DNA of 9,347 bases from a bacterium (GTDB taxonomy: Bacteria; SZUA-79; Acidulodesulfobacterales; Acidulodesulfobacteraceae). Under the pieces are notes generated by a model. That model did not search any database and had not been told where the DNA came from. It saw nothing but the letters and a program-made list of their open reading frames with translations. Positions 1 to 5,377 of the stretch are shown here, piece after piece. How positions within the stretch are numbered: the first letter of the stretch is position 1; the number at the start of each line of letters is the position of its first letter. The position numbers and the translations under genes were made by a program. Location: NCBI GenBank assembly GCA_021800745.1, contig JAJYYS010000057.1:1-9347 (forward strand). Direction: 5' to 3'.

Positions 1-102
1 ATCCACGACTTGCGCCATGTTTTTGCGAGCAAAATGGTTTTGAGTGGTGCGCCCAGAGGGATTCGAACCCCCGGCCTGCAGATTCGTAGTCTGACAGTGT
101 GA
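1..102 (+). pseudogene. Tyrosine recombinase (integrase) C-terminal fragment, open at left edge, running into tRNA/att sequence
   Basis: The plus-strand frame starting at base 1 reads IHDLRHVFASKMVLSG, matching box II of the tyrosine recombinase catalytic domain (H-x-L-R-H, where His and Arg act at the scissile phosphate; the F-A-S stretch is typical of phage/ICE integrases). From about 45 the same frame continues as APRGIRTPGLQIRSLTV and stops at TGA 100-102. That tail is simply the antisense translation of the tRNA-Arg 3' half, not integrase. The normal continuation (box III G-H/W and the tyrosine nucleophile, usually some 25-35 residues after this Arg) is missing, so no active enzyme could come from this copy. 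The rest of the gene lies outside the window to the left. The family call is firm although only 16 residues are visible; whether the gene is decayed, rearranged or a chimera is open. Confidence 0.75.
45..94 (-). tRNA. tRNA-Arg(ACG) 3' half: probable attachment-site core of an integrative element
   Basis: Read on the minus strand, this piece folds as the 3' part of a tRNA. The anticodon arm is CAGA-CTACGAA-TCTG (stem halves 90-93 and 79-82) with anticodon ACG at 85-87. It is followed by a short variable region, a T arm GGGGG-TTCGAAT-CCCTC, the 3' acceptor strand TGGGCGC, discriminator A and an encoded CCA ending at 45. The D arm and 5' acceptor strand are absent; beyond 94 the DNA turns AT-rich and unrelated. 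The fifth anticodon-stem pair is already broken (T opposite C), marking where the tRNA match ends. A fragment running from the anticodon stem to CCA is what tRNA-targeting tyrosine recombinases leave at the distal end of an integrated element, or carry as attP. It is not a functional tRNA gene. Confidence 0.85.
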
Positions 103-150
103 TTTTTAACTTATTGAAATTATTAATTTTTCAGTGCGGTATATTTTTTA

Positions 151-168
151 TGTAGGGGTTTTTGTAGG
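151..168. repeat. Short direct repeat (TGTAGG x2) beside the att core
   Basis: TGTAGG occurs at 151-156 and again at 163-168, a 12-base period, each copy preceded by a T-run. It lies in the AT-rich flank about 55 bases inside the tRNA-derived core. Short direct repeats at such a distance are where arm-binding or excisionase sites of tyrosine-recombinase att regions are often found, but two 6-mers in AT-rich DNA can also arise by chance. Confidence 0.3.
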
Positions 169-174
169 AATTAG

Positions 175-282
175 TTAAACAATTGTTCGATGAAGTCTTA
201 CAACGTGCGGAATATCGGGTTTATTCTCCAAATGGCATTCTAAAGCATCCTTAATATTTCCCTTAAGTTCTTCATTTCCGAC
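175..282 (-). pseudogene. Possible HicB-like antitoxin C-terminal remnant
   Basis: A minus-strand open stretch of 35 codons ends at TAA 177-175. It contains EELKGNIKDALECHLENK, which resembles the conserved helix of HicB/UPF0150 antitoxins (pattern eEA..NikeAie.yLe), followed by PDIPHVVRLHRTIV as a tail. It has no start codon and is closed upstream by an in-frame TGA (285-283), so it is at most the C-terminal end of a lost gene. A second 20-codon minus frame (302-240, ATG start) overlaps it in another phase and shows no recognisable family. No HicA toxin is visible. The assignment rests on a short similarity recognised by eye and is tentative. Confidence 0.3.
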
Positions 283-308
283 TCAAGATTTTCTAATTTC
301 ATAATGTT

Positions 309-317
309 ATTATAGCA
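309..317 (-). promoter_or_regulatory. Possible extended -10 promoter element after virB4
   Basis: On the minus strand, 317-309 reads TGCTATAAT, a full extended -10 (TGnTATAAT), a few bases inside of the virB4 stop and pointing towards the att core. No good -35 is seen. It would start transcription near 302, close to the remnant reading frames and the tRNA fragment. In such AT-rich DNA a chance match is quite possible. Confidence 0.25.
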
Positions 318-320
318 TAT

Positions 321-2795
321 TTAACTTACGAAATATTCGCTAAGGTCTTCTACCTCTTTTAAAGGCGTTCGTTTCTTAAAATGTTCTACGTAATTTATGA
401 ACCAGTCGTCGCCTTCTTTCAATTTTACCGCTTTTGCAAGGCGTCTTGCGTATTCGTCCGACTGGATTAAAGAAGTTATATTTTCGTCTAAGTTAAGCTG
501 CGCAAGGCGGGTTACGCTTTCCTGCTTGATAAGATAATCCCTTCTTTCGTTGCCGGTTAGGACCATATTGAATTCGTTTTCGGTAAGTCCGAAAGTATTC
601 GTATAGAGATTTTTCATATCCGTCGTATCTGCCTTGAAGTTCGGAAGGAATATCTTAGTTGATACGTTGGTTAGAACGCTCGAAAGCATTCTTTGATTTT
701 CCGCGACGTGCATAAGGTCCTGGGTAGCGAATACTACCACCGTATTTAATTTCCTTAAAGTCTGAAGCCATTCCTGCATTTTCGTCGCAAAAATGGGATG
801 CTGCAGTTCAAACCAGGATTCATCCAAAAATATTACGGTAGGAATTAAGGAACTTAAAGAAGAATCTATTCTTTCGAATAAGTACATTAGAAGAGGGGCT
901 ATTACTTTCGAATTATTATTGCCGCTTAAGTTCTTCATCTCGAATACGCTATATTTAGATAAACTTAACATGTCCACCGGATTATTAAAATAATATTTAT
1001 ATTCTCCCGTCGTCCACGGTCTTAGTTTTTCCGAAAGGCTCTGCGGAAGGACACTTGAAAAACTCTCAAGGACGTGTTTATTTTTAGGAAGACTGGATAC
1101 GAGTTCTATTCCTTTCCATAAATGCTTTAAGTCTTCGTCGTCCATAACATAGCCGAAAGATTCGATTAGTACCTGAAGAAAATCCCTTAAAAAGCTTTTG
1201 CCGCCTTTCGTCGTAATTAAAGCGACCGGATTAAGGTAAGTTCTTTTTTCCGGCTTAAAATCGATGTGAAGGCCGTTTTGGGCTAAAGACAATATTTCTG
1301 CAGAATAACCGTAATCGAAAAAATATATTTGAGGGTCGTATTTCATATACTGCGAAGCCAAGAAATTTAAAAGAACCGATTTACCCGCCCCCGTCGGTCC
1401 GAACATCGCCGTATGCCCTACGTCTTTTACGTGAAAATTGAAGTAGAATAAGGTTTTATGCTTAGTTTCGAAAGCGCAAAGAGCGGGCGCCTTAAGATGA
1501 GAATTTTGCTTATCGCCTATTAAAATCGTCCTGAAAGGAATGTAATCGACGAAATTGCCGAGACTAACCATAAAGCGCCGCTGATTTAATTTCTCTCCTC
1601 CCGGCACCGCCGAGAAATAAGCGGAAAGCTTGTTTAATGTTTCATTAAGAACCTGATAAGATTTATCCTTTAATACTCCGGTTATTTTTACGACTCCCTC
1701 GTCGGCTTCTTTTTCGGTATGACCCCATGCTATAAAATTAACGGAACTCATTCCGAATCCGCGCACTAGGTCAAGTTCCTGAAGGGACTCTTCGGCATCG
1801 TAAACGTAACTCATTTTAACGGGGTCTATTAACTGCGTTTCCTCGCCGGTCGCCGTTTCGGATACCTGATGAAGAAGGGTTTTTCTCGTTACGAAATAAT
1901 GCCTTCTTCTTTTTTGCATCTCTTTTTTTGCGTTCTCTTTTGAATAGAAAGAAAAAGAGGCGGAAAATTTCAGTTCTTTATCTAACGAAAGAAGACCGTC
2001 CAATACTCCCGGTTCGGTTTCCTGCGGATAATCTTTTACGCTTAAGACCTTATAAATATAAGAGTCTAATTTAATAGCTTCCTCGTAGTCCGCGTCCACG
2101 GTAAAATCAGTCAAATACTCGTCTAAAAAAGCGTAATCCGGAAGCCTTATTCCTTTCCTTAAATCTTTTGCAGGATTAAGTATAAAATAATAAGAGGCTA
2201 AAAGTTCTTCGTCTTTAAGCCTTTCAAGTCCAAGCTTAGGTAAAGCTTCCGTAATTCCGTTTAATTCGGAATTTAAATACCTTAATCTTTCCTTAAGTTC
2301 TTTGATAACTTCTTCTTTAGTTTTTTTCTCGCTTAAGGTTTTTATTTTTTCCGATATTTTTTTTCCGTCTCTTTCGAAAACTTTTTTAAATATTTTTAAT
2401 TTAGATTTATTTTCCCTGTACGTAAATGACAAAAATATATTATTTATATAGTTTTTGTTTCTTAGAATTCTTTCTTTATACTTTTCGTCTATATAACGGG
2501 ATACGGAAGATTTAAATTCCACGTCGGGATAGTAGTAGTTTCTTTTCCTTATTAAGAAAAACGATACGGTCCAGTTCTCGTTAAGCCCCTTTAAAGCGTC
2601 TTCGAGCCTACCTCCGTAATAATCGAAAGAATCTTTACCGGAAGTTTCGGAGTCTATTCCTTTTACTCTATATAAAGCGCATAAGCCCTCGTCTTTGAGC
2701 CTTATAGTACTTTCATTGGCTAAAGAAAACAGAGGCAGAAGTTCGCTCACGGAAGGCTTAAGATTTGCTTTTTGATACTTTTTTAAATCTATCAT
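321..2795 (-). CDS. virB4: VirB4/TrbE-family T4SS ATPase
   Basis: This is the 824-residue AAA+-like ATPase that energises pilus assembly and substrate transfer at the inner-membrane base of a type IV secretion system. The N-terminal half (to about 400) has the charged, helix-rich look of the CagE/TrbE/VirB domain. The C-terminal half is the P-loop motor: Walker A GPTGAGKS at 466-473, FFDYG shortly after, Walker B VIFLDE at 654-659, and the FATQD motif at 689-693 typical of VirB4/TrbE. The length fits full-size TrbE/VirB4 (about 800-850). Its ATG overlaps the TGA of the 225-aa gene in an ATGA joint, with a G-rich stretch (GGGG) about a dozen bases upstream. It is the last gene of the operon; no clear hairpin terminator follows. 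In RP4-type systems trbE follows trbD directly, whereas here four genes intervene. The call is firm; the choice between the names trbE and virB4 is less so. Confidence 0.96.
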   Translation of the reverse strand: MIDLKKYQKANLKPSVSELLPLFSLANESTIRLKDEGLCALYRVKGIDSETSGKDSFDYYGGRLEDALKGLNENWTVSFFLIRKRNYYYPDVEFKSSVSRYIDEKYKERILRNKNYINNIFLSFTYRENKSKLKIFKKVFERDGKKISEKIKTLSEKKTKEEVIKELKERLRYLNSELNGITEALPKLGLERLKDEELLASYYFILNPAKDLRKGIRLPDYAFLDEYLTDFTVDADYEEAIKLDSYIYKVLSVKDYPQETEPGVLDGLLSLDKELKFSASFSFYSKENAKKEMQKRRRHYFVTRKTLLHQVSETATGEETQLIDPVKMSYVYDAEESLQELDLVRGFGMSSVNFIAWGHTEKEADEGVVKITGVLKDKSYQVLNETLNKLSAYFSAVPGGEKLNQRRFMVSLGNFVDYIPFRTILIGDKQNSHLKAPALCAFETKHKTLFYFNFHVKDVGHTAMFGPTGAGKSVLLNFLASQYMKYDPQIYFFDYGYSAEILSLAQNGLHIDFKPEKRTYLNPVALITTKGGKSFLRDFLQVLIESFGYVMDDEDLKHLWKGIELVSSLPKNKHVLESFSSVLPQSLSEKLRPWTTGEYKYYFNNPVDMLSLSKYSVFEMKNLSGNNNSKVIAPLLMYLFERIDSSLSSLIPTVIFLDESWFELQHPIFATKMQEWLQTLRKLNTVVVFATQDLMHVAENQRMLSSVLTNVSTKIFLPNFKADTTDMKNLYTNTFGLTENEFNMVLTGNERRDYLIKQESVTRLAQLNLDENITSLIQSDEYARRLAKAVKLKEGDDWFINYVEHFKKRTPLKEVEDLSEYFVS

Positions 2796-3469
2796 TGTAT
2801 TTTAAGCCCCAAAGATTTATGAACATGGTTCTTAAACGTGCCGAAACCTTTTTTTTCAAGTTCGGGAGTAAGTTCTCCGTAATGCACGATAGGCATCACG
2901 TCGGCGAATTTGTGCATTGTAGAAGCTATATGTTTCATAGTTTCTTCGCCTTCTGCCTGCCATCTTCCCGTCTGGGGATTTGCCGCAAAAAGAAGTTTCT
3001 TCTTATTTTCTTCCGTATTTTTAAGTTTAACCTCCCCGTTTTTTTCATGACCTAACGCAAGCACTTTCGGATCGTTAGTTTTAACGGAGATTTCGTTATT
3101 CGATATCTTTATTACCCCGAAAGTATTCGCATTGACTAATTTGCCTTCATACGGAGTTAATTTATCGTTTGGTTCCATTGCTAGTATAGGGGATTTTTTT
3201 AATAAATCTTCGCAATAGCTAAGGTCTTTCTTAAAAACTTCGTCGGGTTTAACGCCCGGTTTGAGACGTCCTACGATTAAAGTCATATTCGAAGAAGACA
3301 CTACCTGAGGGTCGGTTAAATACTCTTTTAAATTCTCGCGTCTCATATAGTCTATTATTTTATTAAATTTCTTCGGCAGTTTTTGCTTGTCGAACGACGC
3401 GATATATTTCCCGTCTGAGATTTTAGCGGCAACGCCGTCGTCGTATGCGGAAAATCCCTTAATTTCCAT
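2792..3469 (-). CDS. Conserved-looking protein of unknown function, 225 aa
   Basis: I do not recognise a family. The protein is lysine-rich and apparently soluble: no signal peptide, no membrane segment, a single Cys (86). It alternates short helical and strand-like stretches. The C-terminal third carries five of its histidines (180, 186, 196, 215, 217) and ends in a basic tail. It starts at an ATG preceded by a strong ribosome binding site (GGGAGGG, four bases before ATG), overlaps the 52-aa gene upstream by 11 bases and virB4 downstream by 4, so expression is probably coupled to both. Since it sits between the ArdC-like gene and the VirB4 gene, it could be a T4SS accessory, a transferred establishment protein or a partner of the ArdC-like protein; none of these is shown by the sequence. 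Confidence 0.85.
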   Translation of the reverse strand: MEIKGFSAYDDGVAAKISDGKYIASFDKQKLPKKFNKIIDYMRRENLKEYLTDPQVVSSSNMTLIVGRLKPGVKPDEVFKKDLSYCEDLLKKSPILAMEPNDKLTPYEGKLVNANTFGVIKISNNEISVKTNDPKVLALGHEKNGEVKLKNTEENKKKLLFAANPQTGRWQAEGEETMKHIASTMHKFADVMPIVHYGELTPELEKKGFGTFKNHVHKSLGLKIQ

Positions 3470-3617
3470 AACGCCCTCCCATTTTTTTAGTTATTTTCTT
3501 TTCGTTTTTTTTAGTAAGTCCTTCTTTAAGTTTAAGAAGAGAATTCTTTTTAAAAACTAAAGAACTTATTTGCGATTCTATTTCTTTAATTTCGGCTTCT
3601 ATTTCCCGTAAGTCCAT
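3459..3617 (-). CDS. Small coiled-coil protein, 52 aa
   Basis: This short gene encodes 52 residues beginning MDLREIEAEIKEIESQISSL and ending KKMGGRYGN. The first 30 residues show heptad-like spacing of Ile/Leu with Glu and Lys between, as expected of a short coiled coil; the C-terminal part is strongly basic (KKNEKKITKK). It is supported as real by a GAGG ribosome binding site five bases before its ATG, by starting only two bases after the ArdC-like stop, and by overlapping the start of the 225-aa gene by 11 bases, which places that gene's ribosome binding site inside it. Otherwise the space between those two genes would be an unexplained gap in a gapless operon. No known family recognised; an oligomerising or nucleic-acid-binding accessory is possible but only inferred. 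Confidence 0.7.
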   Translation of the reverse strand: MDLREIEAEIKEIESQISSLVFKKNSLLKLKEGLTKKNEKKITKKMGGRYGN

Positions 3618-3619
3618 AA

Positions 3620-4720
3620 CTACCTCGCTAATTTATTAGATTTTTCAAGACGACTTTCTAAGTCCTTAGAAAAAGCGTCTTTTCCTACTTCCATATCTTT
3701 TTTAAGTTCCTTAGTCCTTTCCATAATATAATCTACCGCCTTTCCGGCGTCTTTTGCGGCTTTGAATATCTCGTTTTTGTCTTCCTGTAGAGCCTTAATC
3801 CAGCTGTTAAGATACGTAGCGGAACTGCCGCTATTAAATTTTATTCCGGTTTCGGCCGCTAAAAAGTAAGACGAAAGTTCCGCTCTTAATTCTTCTTTCG
3901 CGTATCTTTCGTCTCCGAATACTCCGAACTGCCGGTTTAATCTCTTTTGATGTCCCGTCGCGTGTCCTATTTCGTGAAGAGCCGTTCCGTACAAATCTTC
4001 CGGCTTTTCAAACTGCCTTCTGTCAGGCAAACGGACGGTATCTATTAAAGGGGAATAATACGCCCTGTTCCCGCCGTATTCGAATTTAAGTCCGTCTTTT
4101 TCCATGGCGCTCATTATATTTTCCGCTTTTTCTATTTTCTCAGGTTCTTTTAAGTCTTTCAGGGGATTATCAAGCCATTTCACGGTATCGTTTTCTAGTT
4201 GCGCCGCATTAAATACCGCGAAAGTTTTAATATAAGGTATGCCGAATCGTTCCTGCGCCTCTTTAAAAGAATAATTAGTTCCTTCTTTGCCCGTAAAAAT
4301 TGCATCGTCTTTATTGATAGATTTTCCGTTTTTAAAATTAATATTTATAGCGGTTACGTTAGCAATGTCTGCGGCTTTATTATTATTTATCTTAAGTTTT
4401 CCGCCTTCTTTAGTAAGCCAGAAATCGTATATCCCCCATTTTTCTATAGGAAATCCTATTTCGCCTTTTTTTACCTGAATGCCTTCTTTCTGCGCCTGCT
4501 TATAAGTTACCCACTTATTCGGCAAACCTTTTTCCATGGCGCTCATAGTAAGAAGCAGCCTGTTCATTCCCGTGTATTTAGTTCCCGATAAAGGATTTTC
4601 GGGAGAGCCTACCGCAATTTTATTCCACGGCAAATTCCAATTCTTATTTCCTTCTACGGCTTCTTCCATCTGCTTTATTATCTTATCCGTTAATTCAGCC
4701 CTGTAATCTTTAATAGCCAT
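3620..4720 (-). CDS. ardC: ArdC-like antirestriction protein (ssDNA-binding N-terminus plus zincin-like metallopeptidase)
   Basis: The 366 residues have the two-domain plan of ArdC. An N-terminal domain (about 5-145) opens with DKIIKQMEEAVEGNKNWNLPW and contains NPLSGTKYTGMN, hallmarks of the DUF1738/ArdC ssDNA-binding domain shared with the plasmid TraC primase. The C-terminal zincin-like domain (about 165-315) has the zinc motif HEIGHATGH (249-257) and a downstream Glu (E281, in RAELSSY) as probable third ligand. Known family members on conjugative plasmids protect incoming single-stranded DNA against restriction, and the related TraC protein travels into the recipient. The ATG has a very good GGAGGA site and overlaps the stop of the 37-aa gene by one base. 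Oddity: MSAMEK occurs twice (59-64, 203-208) from an identical 19-base DNA stretch. Confident of family; protease activity and transport are inferred. Confidence 0.9.
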   Translation of the reverse strand: MAIKDYRAELTDKIIKQMEEAVEGNKNWNLPWNKIAVGSPENPLSGTKYTGMNRLLLTMSAMEKGLPNKWVTYKQAQKEGIQVKKGEIGFPIEKWGIYDFWLTKEGGKLKINNNKAADIANVTAININFKNGKSINKDDAIFTGKEGTNYSFKEAQERFGIPYIKTFAVFNAAQLENDTVKWLDNPLKDLKEPEKIEKAENIMSAMEKDGLKFEYGGNRAYYSPLIDTVRLPDRRQFEKPEDLYGTALHEIGHATGHQKRLNRQFGVFGDERYAKEELRAELSSYFLAAETGIKFNSGSSATYLNSWIKALQEDKNEIFKAAKDAGKAVDYIMERTKELKKDMEVGKDAFSKDLESRLEKSNKLAR

Positions 4721-4833
4721 TATTCCTCCTCATCTAATTCGTAACCTTTTTCTAAAGCTTCTTCTTTAGTTTTAGGAACGTCTTTACCCGTTACGACGCT
4801 TTCGCCTTTTTTCAAGTCCTCTTCTAAATACAT
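4720..4833 (-). CDS. Small acidic protein, 37 aa
   Basis: A 37-codon gene between virB3 and the ArdC-like gene, starting MYLEEDLKKGESVV and ending KGYELDEEE. It is soluble and acidic at its C-terminus, with no family I recognise. Evidence that it is translated: a GGAGG site (4838-4842) four bases before the ATG, a start 14 bases after the virB3 stop, and a stop that shares one base with the ArdC-like start (TAATG). Its last codons (GAT GAG GAG GAA) themselves form the ribosome binding site of the ArdC-like gene, a normal coupling design. It may be a leader or coupling peptide, or a small partner of the ArdC-like protein; the sequence does not decide. Confidence 0.65.
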   Translation of the reverse strand: MYLEEDLKKGESVVTGKDVPKTKEEALEKGYELDEEE

Positions 4834-4847
4834 AAAACCTCCATTAA

Positions 4848-5087
4848 TTAATAATATTTTTCTTTCTGCCTCGAATATTTTTTATAAATATTAATTATAA
4901 AAGGGTCTTTTTTAAAGATTTCCCTAAAGACCCAAAATAAACCCAATCCTATCGGAATAGGCCACCAGCCCCCCGCCGCGTCCGTTAAAGCTATAGTAGC
5001 AGTGCCTAAAAGTATTCCTATGCTTCTGTCCACTCCGCCGACGGTAAGCGGCCACAGAAGCGCAAAATGCAGCGGGGATTTTCTCAT
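4848..5087 (-). CDS. virB3: VirB3/TrbD-like T4SS inner-membrane protein
   Basis: A 79-residue membrane protein matching the VirB3/TrbD family. After a short polar start it has LHFALLWPLTVGGVDRS, the family's usual P-l-l-x-G-V-D/E-R signature before the first hydrophobic segment; two hydrophobic stretches follow (about 20-35 and 42-58 from this start), separated by a Gly/Trp turn (GGWWP), then a basic Tyr/Lys-rich tail. VirB3 works next to VirB4 and the pilin at the inner membrane during pilus biogenesis. The start is taken as ATG at 5087 (MRKSPLHF), which forms an ATGA overlap with the pilin stop and has a GGGTGA seven bases upstream. An ATG five codons earlier (5102) has no ribosome binding site and would overlap the pilin gene by 19 bases. 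Gene order directly after the pilin supports the call. Confidence 0.88.
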   Translation of the reverse strand: MRKSPLHFALLWPLTVGGVDRSIGILLGTATIALTDAAGGWWPIPIGLGLFWVFREIFKKDPFIINIYKKYSRQKEKYY

Positions 5088-5377
5088 AGTGCGTTCACCC
5101 ATGCAGCAGCCGCCATAGCGATCGAAACGCCGAGAGCGACTTTAAATGCAGTTTTTTTCCAAGAACCGTCTTCAGAATGCGCAAGACCTACGCCCGCTAT
5201 TACCACTGCTACGACGGACAATATTTTAGCGACGGTCCCCGTCATATCGGACTCAACGGTAGATAAATTAGAATCCCAAGGAAGCTGAGCGTAAGCCGAA
5301 GTTACCTGCGTTAAAACTATTAAAGAAGCCGTTAATAGGGCGTCTTTAATAAAAATAATTTTGTCTTTAATTTTCAC
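5084..5377 (-). CDS. virB2: VirB2/TrbC-like major pilin precursor
   Basis: A 97-residue precursor with pilin architecture: an N-terminal basic stretch (KIKDKIIFIK), a long hydrophobic signal sequence, a probable signal peptidase site after SAYA (residue 30, before QLPW), then two hydrophobic segments (about 50-67 and 77-95) separated by a polar loop with E-D-G-S-W-K-K. This is the VirB2/TrbC layout, in which the mature subunit lies in the inner membrane before polymerising into the conjugative pilus. The start is GTG, sharing one base with the TAG of the DUF192 gene, and is backed by an unusually strong ribosome binding site (GGAGGTGA), fitting a highly expressed structural subunit. virB3 follows with a four-base overlap. 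Whether the mature pilin is cyclised as in TrbC cannot be seen. Confidence 0.88.
   Translation of the reverse strand: MKIKDKIIFIKDALLTASLIVLTQVTSAYAQLPWDSNLSTVESDMTGTVAKILSVVAVVIAGVGLAHSEDGSWKKTAFKVALGVSIAMAAAAWVNAL

Noticed and set aside
1..18. Minus-strand ATG at 18 reading MAQVVD off the left edge
   Set aside because: No ribosome binding site, only six codons visible, and the opposite strand has a clear integrase motif.
30..42. CAAAA-TGG-TTTTG inverted repeat as a tRNA terminator
   Set aside because: Stem of five mostly A-T pairs with a three-base loop is weak, and the bases are explained as integrase codons (K-M-V).
793..993. Plus-strand open frame of 66 codons inside virB4
   Set aside because: It lies opposite the Walker B region of virB4, has no plausible ribosome binding site or recognisable protein, and is a shadow of the minus-strand gene.
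2765..3055. Plus-strand frame of 96 codons across the end of the 225-aa gene
   Set aside because: Phe/Cys/Arg-rich composition of an antisense translation; both overlapping minus genes have ribosome binding sites and coupling.
4199..4591. Plus-strand frames of 130 and 63 codons inside the ArdC-like gene
   Set aside because: Antisense to a recognised two-domain protein; they resemble no family and lack translation signals.
5088..5102. Longer virB3 start (MGERT) at 5102
   Set aside because: It lacks a ribosome binding site and overlaps the pilin gene by 19 bases, while ATG at 5087 forms the ATGA coupling joint seen elsewhere in this operon.
5067..5288. Plus-strand frame opposite the pilin gene, and a similar one at 5615-5809 opposite the DUF192 gene
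   Set aside because: Opposite strands carry recognised families with good starts; these are antisense artefacts.
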